Shown here one piece after another: positions 17,499 through 27,000 of a DNA stretch of 45,512 bases. The notes beneath the pieces were generated by a model, which searched no databases, had not been told where the DNA came from, and was given only the letters and a program-made list of their open reading frames with translations. Both the position numbers and the translations under genes were made by a program. Position 1 is the stretch's first letter. Every line of letters begins with the position of its first letter. Origin of the DNA: Erysipelotrichaceae bacterium (GTDB lineage Bacteria > Bacillota_I > Bacilli_A > Erysipelotrichales > Erysipelotrichaceae); the NCBI GenBank assembly GCA_017473265.1, contig JAFULQ010000009.1:1-45512 (forward strand). Direction: 5' to 3'.

Positions 17499-17530
17499 TG
17501 TATACCTCCGTATTTGGTATACATAGTATA
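17499..17530 (-). promoter_or_regulatory. Fic promoter -10 and overlapping inverted repeat (candidate operator)
   Basis: The minus-strand -10 box TATACT (17525-17530) is followed at once by an 8-bp inverted repeat, TGTATACC-N9-GGTATACA (17499-17523), covering the expected transcription start and the ribosome binding site. The Fic protein carries a winged helix, so binding to this site is a reasonable guess. Confidence 0.5.
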
Positions 17531-17562
17531 TTGCATAAAATAGATAAATTCTATGAAAATTT

Positions 17563-17592
17563 CACTATTTTTACACTATTTTTACACTATTT
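17563..17592. repeat. Short tandem repeat TTTTTACACTA, about 2.5 copies
   Basis: CACTATTTTTACACTATTTTTACACTATTTAC: an 11-base unit is repeated in the intergenic stretch between the Fic promoter and the SIS gene terminator. No function is evident; it could be replication slippage. Confidence 0.7.
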
Positions 17593-17632
17593 ACTAAAAA
17601 AGGGATGGAAACGTAAGTTTCTATCCCTTTAA
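17592..17632 (-). terminator. Intrinsic terminator of the SIS-domain gene
   Basis: A 13-bp stem, AAGGGATGGAAAC/GTTTCTATCCCTT (one wobble pair), with a GTAA loop is followed on the minus strand by TTTTTTAG. Confidence 0.85.
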
Positions 17633-17635
17633 AAA

Positions 17636-18757
17636 TTAATGTTCAAACAATTCCTTATGATGATCTACATAATTTTCAGATTTATTATCAATCTTTGTAT
17701 GGAAGTATTCAGCAAATAATGGGTGTCTAGGCATTGTACGTAATTCTGTAGAAACGGTATGCGCTAGTAATTGGAAGAATACTACGTGGTGTAATGGTGT
17801 TAATAGTTCACTTACACATGATGGAATGCGGATTGCATGATCTTCATCAACTCTTGGATCATTAGTAATAATGAAACAACGATCGGTTACAGTACGTGTA
17901 GCATGATATGCTTGTACAGCACGTTTACCAGCTTCATCACCGCCATCTACTAGAATAACTGTGTAGTTAGGTGTTAATTGTAAGTTTGGTCCATGAATAT
18001 ATTCATCTACTTCATAGCAACATGATGGAATGTGAACAGTTTCTCCAACTTTTAAAGCACCTTCCATAACTGTACCGATATTTGATCCACAACCTACTGT
18101 GTATAAATTTGTCATACTAGTAAATGCTTTGCGATGTTTATTATAAAGCACATCGAATGAATCTACCATTTCTTTATGTGCATCCATAGCTTTTGTCATT
18201 TCTGCTTTTACTAAAGCATAGCCTCCCTCAGTAATTGTGTTTTTAGCTAAAGCTACTTCAAGAGCAAATAACATTAAATATAAAGCTAAAGTAACAACAC
18301 CTTTCGTTACATAACCAACTAATTCAATGCCTACACCATAGTCAACAACTAAGTCGGCTTCTGTTTTGAAATCGCTATTTACATTACCAGTTAATCCAAT
18401 TGCTAGAATGCCAAGTTCTCTACATTTTCTTAAGGCTTTAATTGTGTTTGTACTGCATCCGCTTTGTGAAATACAGAATACGAAGTCTTCACCTGTTACA
18501 TTGTGTTCATAGTTTGTGAATGTAAATGGAGTAACTACTTTAACTTCTAAATTTAAGTATTTCATCATAAATAGACGTGCTAAATGTGTAGCATTACAAC
18601 TTGAACCAGAAGCTACAACAATGATGCGTTTGTAGTCTTTTTCTAGAAATGCTGAAACTAATGATTGTGTTAGGGCTTTAGAACGGTTGATGTTTTCTAA
18701 AACGGTTTTTGGTGTTTCAAGAATATAGTCTTTCATTGTAACGTTTAATTTTTCCAT
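17636..18757 (-). CDS. SIS-domain sugar-phosphate isomerase/deglycase-like protein
   Basis: 373 residues with two SIS domains, as in the isomerase half of GlmS and in the FrlB/GfrE/GfrF deglycases. The first SIS domain has VASGSSCNATHLARLF near residue 48 and FCISQSGCSTNT near 95; the second has VGCGSNIGTVMEG near 218. The catalytic region EYIHGPNLQLTP near 246 keeps the HGP motif seen in this family. Such enzymes act on phosphorylated amino sugars or on fructoselysine-6-phosphate-like Amadori compounds. It has no GATase domain, so it is not a glucosamine synthase. It is monocistronic, away from any transporter, with GAGG as ribosome binding site. It is paralogous to the SIS protein in the PTS operon at 43757-44839. 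The substrate is unknown. Confidence 0.8.
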   Translation of the reverse strand: MEKLNVTMKDYILETPKTVLENINRSKALTQSLVSAFLEKDYKRIIVVASGSSCNATHLARLFMMKYLNLEVKVVTPFTFTNYEHNVTGEDFVFCISQSGCSTNTIKALRKCRELGILAIGLTGNVNSDFKTEADLVVDYGVGIELVGYVTKGVVTLALYLMLFALEVALAKNTITEGGYALVKAEMTKAMDAHKEMVDSFDVLYNKHRKAFTSMTNLYTVGCGSNIGTVMEGALKVGETVHIPSCCYEVDEYIHGPNLQLTPNYTVILVDGGDEAGKRAVQAYHATRTVTDRCFIITNDPRVDEDHAIRIPSCVSELLTPLHHVVFFQLLAHTVSTELRTMPRHPLFAEYFHTKIDNKSENYVDHHKELFEH

Positions 18758-18862
18758 AGGGTAAATCCTCGTCTTTCTTTTTTTATTATAACACTAAATA
18801 ATGAAGTCAAGTATTTATTTAAAGTATATATTCGACTATAATTAAAGGGCAGAGGTGAAGTT

Positions 18863-19561
18863 ATGACTGAAAAACAATTTATAGAAAAATTAGCTCAAGA
18901 GGGTATTGTGCTAAGTGAGCGTCAAATTCAACAATTTGCGGATTATGCGAGATTGTTAGTTGAATGGAATGAAAAAATGAATTTAACGGCAATTACTGCA
19001 TTGGAAGAAATTTATGAAAAGCATTTTTATGATTGCTTGTTGCTTCACCGTCTTGTAAAACTTGAAGGTAGTTTGTGTGATGTTGGTGCTGGGGCTGGTT
19101 TCCCTAGTATTCCTTGTAAGATTGCATTCCCACAATTGCAAGTTACGATTATTGAACCATTAGGAAAACGTTGTGTGTTCTTACGTGAGTTGTGTAAAGA
19201 ATTACAATTAGAAAATGTAACGATTTTAAATGAAAGAGCGGAAGATGTTGCGAAAAATAGTATGCAACGTTATGATATCGTAACTGCTAGAGCGGTAGCG
19301 AATTTGCGTGTGTTATCTGAATTGTGTGTGCCATTAGTCAAAGTGAATGGATATTTTGCGACGATGAAGGGTGCTAATGGTTTAGAAGAAAAACAAGATG
19401 CTACAAAGGCTATGAATATTTTAGGAGCGAAGTTTGAGAAAGAGGATATTGTGTGTTTGTCTGATGGGGCAAATCGTGTGAATATCTTATATAAGAAAGT
19501 GAAAGAAACACCTAAGGGTTATCCTAGAATGTATGCGAAAATAAAGAAGAACCCTTTATAG
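18863..19561 (+). CDS. rsmG: 16S rRNA (guanine527-N7)-methyltransferase RsmG (GidB)
   Basis: 232 residues, normal for the family. It methylates N7 of G527 of 16S rRNA with S-adenosylmethionine. The SAM-binding loop DVGAGAGFPSIP is near residue 72. Further family motifs are the N-terminal LLVEWNEKMNLTAI stretch, 'IIEPLGKRCVFLREL' near 95 and 'VTARAVANL' near 140. The ribosome binding site AGAGGTG is 7 bases upstream; a TATAAT at 18836-18841 is a probable -10. The stop is 8 bases from noc, so it heads the segregation operon, the usual arrangement in Bacilli and relatives. Confidence 0.96.
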   Translation: MTEKQFIEKLAQEGIVLSERQIQQFADYARLLVEWNEKMNLTAITALEEIYEKHFYDCLLLHRLVKLEGSLCDVGAGAGFPSIPCKIAFPQLQVTIIEPLGKRCVFLRELCKELQLENVTILNERAEDVAKNSMQRYDIVTARAVANLRVLSELCVPLVKVNGYFATMKGANGLEEKQDATKAMNILGAKFEKEDIVCLSDGANRVNILYKKVKETPKGYPRMYAKIKKNPL

Positions 19562-19569
19562 GAGGAAGT

Positions 19570-20334
19570 ATGAATACAGTTGATTTAGATATTTCGTTAA
19601 TTCATCCAAATCCATATCAGCCAAGATTGGAGTTTGAATTAGCGGCGTTAGAAGAGTTGTCATTATCGATTCAGGAGAATGGCTTGTTACAACCGATTGT
19701 GGTTCGTGAAGTATATAATGGTTATGAAATTATTGCTGGGGAAAGACGCTTTAGAGCGTGTCGTATGGCAGGATTAGAAACTGTTCCTTGTCGTATTATG
19801 GAAGCGAATGAAATGCAAACAGCAACAATGGCATTGGTTGAAAATATTCAGCGTGAAGATTTGAATGCGATTGAAGAGGCGAAAGCCTATATTCAAATGA
19901 TGCGTTTAAATAATTTAACACAAGAAGAATTGGCGAAAAAAGTGGGTAAGAAACAATCAACAATTGCCAATAAAATTCGTTTGATAAATTTAACAGAAGA
20001 AGTGCAAAATGAAGTAATTTCTAAAAATATTAGTGAAAGACATGCTAGAGCGTTGCTTTCACTAACAAGTGATCAACAAAGAAAAGCTTTACAAGAAATT
20101 ACGAAGAATAATTATACTGTGCAACAAACTGAATTATTTGTGCAAGAAACATTTAAACCAGAGAAGAAGCGTAAGATTAAAGTTAAAGGAAAAGGTTTTT
20201 CTAGAAATGTGCAAATTGCTAGAAATACGATTTTACAGGCGATTGGTTTAATTGAAAAAACGAATATGGAAGTATCTTATAAAGAAGATGATAAAGAAAA
20301 TGAATATGTGATCACAATTCGTATCAAAAAATAA
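19570..20334 (+). CDS. noc: Nucleoid occlusion protein Noc (ParB family)
   Basis: 254 residues. Noc is a CTP-dependent ParB-like DNA-binding protein that coats chromosomal sites and keeps the division ring from closing over the nucleoid. The N-terminal ParB/Srx CTPase motifs are visible: NPYQPR near residue 14, GERRFRACR near 60 and ENIQRED near 94. The HTH lies at [26 protein letters not shown] (about 118-143, partly quoted), and a C-terminal dimer domain follows. The assignment as Noc rather than a second Spo0J rests on position (directly after rsmG and before parA-parB, as in Bacillus) and on the absence of the N-terminal 'LGTGLGAIF' leader typical of Spo0J. The ribosome binding site is AGGAGG. 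Confidence 0.9.
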   Translation: MNTVDLDISLIHPNPYQPRLEFELAALEELSLSIQENGLLQPIVVREVYNGYEIIAGERRFRACRMAGLETVPCRIMEANEMQTATMALVENIQREDLNAIEEAKAYIQMMRLNNLTQEELAKKVGKKQSTIANKIRLINLTEEVQNEVISKNISERHARALLSLTSDQQRKALQEITKNNYTVQQTELFVQETFKPEKKRKIKVKGKGFSRNVQIARNTILQAIGLIEKTNMEVSYKEDDKENEYVITIRIKK

Positions 20335-20375
20335 TAGGAAGTGTGTTAAAATTAATTGCAAAGGAAGTGAATAGA

Positions 20376-21140
20376 ATGGGTAAAATCATAGCGGTTGCCA
20401 ACCAAAAGGGTGGCGTTGGAAAAACGACTACGAGTGTTAATTTAGCTGCTGGATTAGCATATTGCCATAAAAAAGTGTTGCTTGTTGATTTTGATCCGCA
20501 AGCGAATGCTACACAAGGATTAGGTGAAAGAAAAAATATTAGATATAGTTCATATGATTTAATATTGCGTGATAAAGAGGTTGGGGATTGCGTTAAGAAG
20601 TTAACTCGTCCACCGTTGGATTTGATTCCTTCTACGATTGATTTATCTGGTGCAGATTTAGAAATGGTAGAGTATAAAGTTGGAAGAGAACGTTTGTTGA
20701 AATCTAAATTGGATAAGGTTAAAAATGATTATGATTTTATCATTCTTGATTGTCCTCCTTCTTTGGGGTTGTTGAATACAAATGCTTTAACGGCTGCGGA
20801 TTCTGTTATTATTCCGGTGCAATGTGAATATTATGCATTGGAAGGGTTAACTCAATTGTTGGCTACAATTCGTTTAGTTAAGAAGTTATTTAATAATGAT
20901 TTATTTATTGAAGGTGTATTGTTAACGATGTTTGATGCGCGTACAAAGTTGAGTTTTGAGGTGCAATCTGAAGTTCGTAAGTATTTTAAAGATAGTGTCT
21001 ATAAAGTATATATTCCTAGAAATGTTAAGTTGTCTGAATCTCCTTCTGTTGGAAAGTCTATTTTTGAGCATGATGTGTATTCAGAGGGTGCTAAGGCTTA
21101 TGCCTTATTAGCAAAAGAAGTCATTGCTAAAAATTCTTAG
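20376..21140 (+). CDS. parA: Chromosome partitioning ATPase ParA (Soj)
   Basis: 254 residues. This Walker-type ATPase binds DNA non-specifically, works with ParB to segregate origins and modulates DnaA in Bacillus. The deviant Walker A motif KGGVGKTT is at residues 10-17, with the signature lysine. Walker A' [13 protein letters not shown] is near 40 and Walker [12 protein letters not shown] near 114. The start at 20376 follows AAAGGAAG; an in-frame upstream alternative lacks a site. It sits 42 bases after noc and 11 before parB, in one operon. Confidence 0.96.
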   Translation: MGKIIAVANQKGGVGKTTTSVNLAAGLAYCHKKVLLVDFDPQANATQGLGERKNIRYSSYDLILRDKEVGDCVKKLTRPPLDLIPSTIDLSGADLEMVEYKVGRERLLKSKLDKVKNDYDFIILDCPPSLGLLNTNALTAADSVIIPVQCEYYALEGLTQLLATIRLVKKLFNNDLFIEGVLLTMFDARTKLSFEVQSEVRKYFKDSVYKVYIPRNVKLSESPSVGKSIFEHDVYSEGAKAYALLAKEVIAKNS

Positions 21141-21151
21141 GAGGTATGTAG

Positions 21152-22024
21152 ATGAAGAATGATAAAAGATTGGGTACTGGTTTAGGTGCGATTTTTGGTG
21201 ATGATTTATCGTTTGCGATTGAGTCTATTCAAAATGATGCGCAAAATCATGGTGGTGCTACGGATATTTTAGTAGATAAGATTGTAGTAAATCCATATCA
21301 GCCTAGAAAAGAATTTGATCCAAAAGCTTTGGAGGAGTTGGCGGAGTCTATTCGTGAACATGGTGTGTTTACTCCTATCTTAGTTAAAGAGATGGATTCT
21401 AATTATGTATTGATTGCTGGGGAACGTCGTTTGCGTGCTGCTAAGATGGCAAATTTAGAAAGAATTCCTGCGATTATTAAAGAGTTTACTGATGAACAAA
21501 TGATGGAGATTTCTTTGCTTGAGAATATTCAACGTGAAGATTTAACAGCTATTGAAGAGGCTTCATCTTATGAACAGTTGATTAAAAAATTAGGTTATAC
21601 ACAAGAACAATTAGCAAAACGTGTTGGTAAGTCTCGTGAACATGTTGCGAACTTATTGCGTTTGTTAAAGTTGCCTAAGGAAATTCAATTGATGGTTTCA
21701 GATAAGGTGTTATCTATGGGGCAAGTTAGACCGTTGATTACATTGGATTCTGAACAAGAAATGTTAGAGTTGGCGTATAAGATTCAAAAAGAGGGATTAT
21801 CTGTAAGACAAGTGGAAAAGCTTGTAAAACAAATGAAGAAGCCTGAGTTTAAAAAAGCGAAGTCTGAGGTGTTGGTTGATACAGGATTATTGAATGTACA
21901 ACGTATTATGCAAGATCGTTTACAAACTACGGTTAAGGTTACGGATTCTGAGATTCGCATTAAGTATGTTGATGTGAATGATTTGAATCGTATCTTGGAA
22001 ATTATAGATTGTTTGGATGATTAA
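21152..22024 (+). CDS. parB: Chromosome partitioning protein ParB (Spo0J)
   Basis: 290 residues. It begins with KRLGTGLGAIFGDD, the ParA-stimulating N-terminus (basic plus LGxGLxALF) of Spo0J proteins. The ParB/Srx CTP-binding fold follows with NPYQPRKEF near 49, AGERRLRAAKMA near 90 and [14 protein letters not shown] near 128. The HTH is YTQEQLAKRVGKSREHVANL near 149-168. The C-terminal 50 residues form the dimerisation domain. It loads at parS sites and slides along DNA; I found no clear parS (TGTTNCACGTGAAACA) in this window. The ribosome binding site is AGGAGG, and a strong terminator follows. Confidence 0.95.
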   Translation: MKNDKRLGTGLGAIFGDDLSFAIESIQNDAQNHGGATDILVDKIVVNPYQPRKEFDPKALEELAESIREHGVFTPILVKEMDSNYVLIAGERRLRAAKMANLERIPAIIKEFTDEQMMEISLLENIQREDLTAIEEASSYEQLIKKLGYTQEQLAKRVGKSREHVANLLRLLKLPKEIQLMVSDKVLSMGQVRPLITLDSEQEMLELAYKIQKEGLSVRQVEKLVKQMKKPEFKKAKSEVLVDTGLLNVQRIMQDRLQTTVKVTDSEIRIKYVDVNDLNRILEIIDCLDD

Positions 22025-22031
22025 CTTTAAG

Positions 22032-22052
22032 CCGACCCTTGGGTCGGTTTTT
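22032..22052 (+). terminator. Intrinsic terminator after parB
   Basis: CCGACCC-TT-GGGTCGG followed by TTTTTG. The next gene starts only 20 bases later, so its expression may depend partly on read-through. Confidence 0.85.
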
Positions 22053-22071
22053 GTATAGAAAGGGTGATGGT

Positions 22072-23679
22072 ATGGCAAAACTGAATATTAAGAAAATCTT
22101 GTTATGGTGTTATTTTATAATCAATTTTTGTTTTGTTTCCCTTTTTATTTATATGGGTGTTAATGAAGATGTTAATGTTTATAATCCTAGAAATATTGAA
22201 GGAGTCACTACTATTGAAAACTATAATGTAGATTATATTCATGATGATACGGCTCCGGCAAATATTCGCAAAGTATATAGTTGGACGATTGAAACATCTG
22301 AAATGACAGAAAAGTGTCTTCGTTTCTATACATCTCATCATTATGTAGATGTCTTTATTGATGGTGAATTGGTTTATAGTATTCATACAGATGAAGATAA
22401 TATGTTTGGTGATTCAATTAGTAGTGTTTGGACGAATGTGCATCTTTATCCAAAGGATGAGGGTAAAGAAATTCGAGTGATTTTAACTCCGGTGTATGAT
22501 TCGGTAATTAATAATTCAGTGGAATTTGTATATGGTACATTGTATGAAATGTTGTTACAAGAGTTGAAGGCTGAATTGATTGATATGTCGTTGGCTGTGT
22601 TGGCGATTATTGTTGGTGTTATTATTTTGGGTTATCATGTGTATGCATATTTCTCTAAGAATTTCAAAAATATTAATGCTCTATATTTGGGTATTGTGTC
22701 TATGATTCTTGGTGTTTGGAGACTTATGGATTTACGTTTTACTAGTATGTTGTTTGATAATTTCTTGGCTATGGGGTATGTAGCGAATGGATTACTGTTC
22801 TTAATCTGCCCACCAATTATTTTTCACTTTAAAACGGATTTAAAGGAAAAGGAAACAAAAGTTTTAGATTTTGTTTTATTTGTTTCTATCTCAGTTGCAG
22901 TATATGCATTTGGTTGTCAAGTATTGGGTATCGCTGATTTGCGTGCAAATTTGTATTTGACACATATTGTTATGATTTTAACGATTGTTGCGATTGTTTT
23001 AAATATCATTCAATATAAAGATTATTTTATTCGTAAAGATTTTATTCATCCAACATTGATTATGGTGATTTCTTTAACAGCAGGAACATTACTTGATTTA
23101 TTATTGTTCTATACAACAAATGATACAGTTGGTATGGTGTTTACTTTATCAGCATTCTTGTTACATGCGTTGTATCAATTCTATAACAATATTCGTGAAA
23201 TGAATTATAAAGCGAATGTGGATCCATTAACAGGATTGATGAATAAACGTAGATGGGAATCCTTGTTAAAGAGTACGAAGAGTGATAAACCAATTGGTAT
23301 TGTAGTTATTGATATTAATAACTTGAAATATATCAATGATACTTTTGGACATGAAGCTGGTGATGTTATTATTTATCGTCTTGCTCATATTATGAAGAGT
23401 ATTCTTCCACTTCACTGTCATGTTTGTCGATGGGGTGGAGATGAATTTGTAATCATGATGGAAGATTGTACACAAGAAACGATTGATAAATATGTGCACA
23501 ATATTCAAGCGGGTGTTGATACGTATAATCGGTTAAAGAAACCGCAAAGCATATCGTTTGCGACAGGTTCTGCAATAACATCAGAATTTAAAAAAATCAC
23601 ATTAAGTGAGTTGTTTAAAATTGCTGATGAACGCATGTTAGAGAATAAAAAAGAATGGAAATTACAGCAAAAGTCATAG
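22072..23679 (+). CDS. Membrane diguanylate cyclase (GGDEF) with extracellular sensor domain
   Basis: 535 residues; the start at 22072 uses AAAGGGTG, and the longer frame is rejected because it starts inside the terminator. A TM helix (residues 9-28) leads to an extracytoplasmic beta-rich domain of about 145 residues, then about seven TM helices (residues 175-370), a layout like the 7TMR-DISM receptors. The GGDEF domain starts near 390: DPLTGLMNKR, then DINNLKYINDTFGHEAGD and the complete active site RWGGDEF near residue 455. It should make c-di-GMP from two GTP. The product-inhibition I-site (RxxD five residues before GGDEF) is absent: that stretch reads LHCHVCR. It lies just downstream of the par operon and just upstream of a c-di-GMP riboswitch. 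Confidence 0.92.
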   Translation: MAKLNIKKILLWCYFIINFCFVSLFIYMGVNEDVNVYNPRNIEGVTTIENYNVDYIHDDTAPANIRKVYSWTIETSEMTEKCLRFYTSHHYVDVFIDGELVYSIHTDEDNMFGDSISSVWTNVHLYPKDEGKEIRVILTPVYDSVINNSVEFVYGTLYEMLLQELKAELIDMSLAVLAIIVGVIILGYHVYAYFSKNFKNINALYLGIVSMILGVWRLMDLRFTSMLFDNFLAMGYVANGLLFLICPPIIFHFKTDLKEKETKVLDFVLFVSISVAVYAFGCQVLGIADLRANLYLTHIVMILTIVAIVLNIIQYKDYFIRKDFIHPTLIMVISLTAGTLLDLLLFYTTNDTVGMVFTLSAFLLHALYQFYNNIREMNYKANVDPLTGLMNKRRWESLLKSTKSDKPIGIVVIDINNLKYINDTFGHEAGDVIIYRLAHIMKSILPLHCHVCRWGGDEFVIMMEDCTQETIDKYVHNIQAGVDTYNRLKKPQSISFATGSAITSEFKKITLSELFKIADERMLENKKEWKLQQKS

Positions 23680-23701
23680 TTAAAAACTATGACTTTTTTG
23701 T
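23671..23701 (+). terminator. Intrinsic terminator after the diguanylate cyclase gene
   Basis: An 11-bp perfect stem, AAGTCATAGTT/AACTATGACTT, with an AAA loop plus a T run, starting just before the stop codon. It isolates the cyclase transcript from the riboswitch unit. Confidence 0.9.
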
Positions 23702-23790
23702 TTTTTTATGCTAAAAAATTGTGAATATTTTAACTATAAAAAAAGTTCGATAAAAATGGATAATTTTACTAATTTTTTTAATTAATATTG

Positions 23791-23819
23791 TTGAAAAATA
23801 AGGATACAAGTGTTATAAA
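23791..23819 (+). promoter_or_regulatory. Promoter of the riboswitch-adhesin transcript
   Basis: TTGAAA (23791-23796), 17-base spacer, TATAAA (23814-23819). The expected start (about 23826) falls at the first bases of the aptamer. Confidence 0.7.
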
Positions 23820-23823
23820 TAAA

Positions 23824-23897
23824 GTGGGCAAACTTACCGAAAGGTAAGGACGCAAAGCTAGGTGTCTAAGCAATTTTGTATGATTGACCGGCTGCAA
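23824..23897 (+). promoter_or_regulatory. Class I cyclic di-GMP riboswitch (GEMM-I)
   Basis: The diagnostic core is present: GGGCAAAC, a stem ACTTACC-GAAA-GGTAAG capped by a GNRA tetraloop, then GACGCAAAGC, and downstream GACCGGCTGC closing the second helix. AGC..GGT (23855-23862) can pair with ACC.GCT (23887-23893). GEMM-I aptamers bind c-di-GMP between the two helices. The 3' strand of that helix (ACCGGC) is also the 5' arm of the terminator that follows, so the aptamer and terminator are mutually exclusive. This predicts an ON switch: c-di-GMP binding prevents termination and allows the giant surface protein gene to be transcribed. The ON direction is inferred from the overlap, not measured. 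Confidence 0.93.
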
Positions 23898-23925
23898 CAT
23901 TCTTTTTGTTGTGGCCGGTTTTTAT
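23887..23925 (+). terminator. Expression-platform terminator of the c-di-GMP riboswitch
   Basis: A 13-pair stem from ACCGGCTGCAACA to TGTTGTGGCCGGT (two G-T wobbles) with a 7-base loop is followed by TTTTTATATTTT. Its 5' arm overlaps the aptamer. Confidence 0.9.
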
Positions 23926-24063
23926 ATTTTCTGCCACAAAAAAAGGTAAAAAATATAAAAAAAATCAACACTTTTCATTAAAAAAAACGGTAAATTGAAA
24001 AGTGGTTTTTTGGCGATGTAAGAGATTTACATGTATTGGAATAATATGTGAGGAGGATATATT
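23926..24063 (+). promoter_or_regulatory. Leader between riboswitch terminator and giant adhesin start, with a second terminator-like hairpin
   Basis: About 140 untranslated bases. CACTTTTCA (23969-23977) pairs with TGAAAAGTG (23996-24004) over an A-rich loop and is followed by GTTTTTTGG, which looks like a second intrinsic terminator. A further small hairpin, ATGTAA-GAGAT-TTACAT (about 24015-24032), precedes the ribosome binding site GAGGAGG, which is 5-6 bases before the ATG. No second aptamer was recognised. Confidence 0.5.
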
Positions 24064-27000
24064 ATGAAAAAGGGTTTGATGAAGAAGTTATTAAAAGCAA
24101 CGTTAGCATTTTTGCTGGCTTTTAGCGTTGTAGAGACTAGTGCTTTTACAAGAGTAAGTGCTTTAGAAAAAGAACACTATACAAAGGTATCGGATCCAAA
24201 TACTATGGATACATGGAAACAATACTTTGAAAGTGTTGTTAACGTAAATAATCAACTTGTTACATCAACTGGGCAAGCTGGATATATTTGGAGTGATAAG
24301 ACAGTATTATCTTCAAAAGATGATTTAACTTCTTCTGACTCTGTTTTAAATAAGCTTACTTGGGATGAAGAAAACTTTTTAGTATCTTTATCTGCTTTAT
24401 CAGCAAATAGTGAAGTTGTGGGTTATTCTACAATTCCTACTGATACTATGATTGTTTTAGACTTATCTAATAGTATGACCGAAGATGCGATGTATGCAAT
24501 GGTAGAAGCTGTTAATAAGGCGATTGATTCATTACTTACATTAAATAAATACAATCGTGTAGGAGTTGCTGTATATGATACGGATGCAAGTGTTTTATTA
24601 CCGCTTGATTCATATACAACAACAAAAGTGAATAATAATGGTACTCCTGGTGATACAAGTGATGATTATCTTGTATATTTAGAGCTTGATGATTTTGAAA
24701 AAGATGGAACTAAAAATACAGGAGATCTTCGAGTAGCCCATGGAAATTCGTCACATCAAGTTACTGTTACTGTTGATTATTCAGGTGTTGATTGGAATGA
24801 ATTAAATGATGCAATAAGGAATGCTAACAGTTATAATCGGGATGATAGACTTGAAGAAAGATTGAGTCCATATATTCCTAGTGCTGTAAGCATTGACTGG
24901 TCAGATGTATATAATAACAAACCAGAATACAATATTAATAATATGACTGCGGAGAAATGGAAAACGTACATTGAGACAAATTATAGTTCTTTTACAGTAG
25001 ATACATATAGTGTGGTAAAGAATAGTAAAGATGAGTATGTAATTTCTAGTGTTGAAGTTGGTGGCGGAACTTACATGCAATATGGTATGTGGAATGCTTG
25101 GAATGAATTTAAAGCTGTAACGGATACAACAATTACGGATGGAATTTTAGCTGGAACTGTTCGTATGCCTGTTATGGTATTGATGAGTGATGGTGCTCCT
25201 ACATACAACACTACTTATTATAATGCAGTTACTAGCACATATAATTCTGGTAATGGATCAAACGTTAATAATCGCAATGGATTCCTTACTCAGTTAACTG
25301 GGGCGTGGATTAAGAAAAATATGGCCAATCATTATGGTCGAGATGGATTATTCTATACATTGGGACTTGATGTTGCTGATAATGATGTCGCGACCAGTGT
25401 ATTAAATCCTTCAGCTTCAAATGATACGATTGATGGTTATTGGGAAACATTCTTGAAAGCAAAAGACGGCGATAATGTAATTATTCGAGAAGGCCAAAAT
25501 AATAGCGTTACAGTTATAAAAGACGCGACTATTACTTCACAAGACTTTGTTAATCAATATTACCCTGCAAAAAATGCAACAGGTTTAATCAGTGCGTTCG
25601 CAAGTATTGTAAATCAAATTATTTTACAATCTAAATATTATCCAACAAAGTTAGAACAAGCAGAAGTTAACATGAGTGGATATATGAATTTTGTTGATGA
25701 ACTTGGTGAATATATGGAAGTTAAATCAATTAAAGGTATCGCTAGTGGAGAAGGAGATGCTCGCAAATTGTATACAGGTGATGAATTTGCGCAGGCTTTC
25801 ATTGCAGATGATATTTTTGGTGATATTTCTTCTGGTAATTTAAATAATTTAAATGAAGACGGTCAATTAATGATTAAAGTTATTATGAAGCGTTTGGGTG
25901 TAAATGAAGAGCATGCAAAGGTTGCATTATCTAATGCAATTACAACTGGTCAAATTAGTTATACGAGCGCTACAGAATATAGCAATTATATTGGTTGGTA
26001 TGCTGATGCTGATGGAGATTTTATTGGTGTATGGGATGGCAATGAAAATGCAACACGTCCAGAAAAAGCTGTGTCTTATGTTAAAGATTATGGTTTCTTT
26101 GGCGATGTTGGTAGTGCTGAGACATTTGACTTATCTAATATGAGTTATATTGTTGCTAGAGTAGCTACTAATATTGAAACTAAGCAGCAAACAGTAAATT
26201 GGGCTGTTCCTGCTTCATTAGTACCTGTTATAACGTATTCTGTTGCTTTCGAAGGTATGTCATATGATGAAGCTCAAAATCCAACTATGGAGATTAATCA
26301 TAAATTGCCAATTTGTTTTACATATGAAGTTGGTTTGCGCTCAGATATTAATGAATATAACATATCTGCTTTAGTGGATGATGCTTTCTTAAATGAAGAT
26401 GGTACATACTCATTCTATACAAATATGTTTAATCGTAATGCGGATAGTTCTAGTAATCCAAACACTCATAATACAACGACCGTAGACTTCAAACCATCAG
26501 AAGAAAATGCTCGTTATTACTATATTGCTGATACATTAGTATTAGATGATAATCACGAAATGGTTTCTAAAGATGATTTCTCTAGTAGCGGAACATATTA
26601 TCGCAAAGTGGTAGCGTTTAATAAAAATGCAAATGATGGTACTGTCCAAATGGTTAACTACTATTCGCCATTATCTAAAGAAGTATTACCAAAAGTAAAA
26701 TTCAACGATGATGGCTATGCATATGTTCCTAAGGGAACAGCGTTCAGTAACATTACAGACAATGAAACTGAAAAATCATCAAATAATACAGGAACATTAG
26801 ATTATTTTAATCGCCCTGTAATGACAATTATTAACAATGAACAACAAGCAGTGAATTATTTGGGTAACAACGGTAAAATTGTAGTAACTCCACAACAAGG
26901 TTTACTATTATATAAAGAGATTGAAGGATTAACTGCTGGTAGTGAAACATTCCAATTTACTATTGAAATTCAAAAAGCAGATAAGACACCATTTAGTGGT

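Noticed and set aside
17636-18757. Full glucosamine-6-phosphate synthase (GlmS)
   Set aside because: Only the two SIS domains are present; the N-terminal glutaminase domain is absent.
19570-22024. Two ParB-like genes as a recent tandem duplication
   Set aside because: They differ in N-terminus and length and match the classic rsmG-noc-parA-parB order, so they are Noc and Spo0J.
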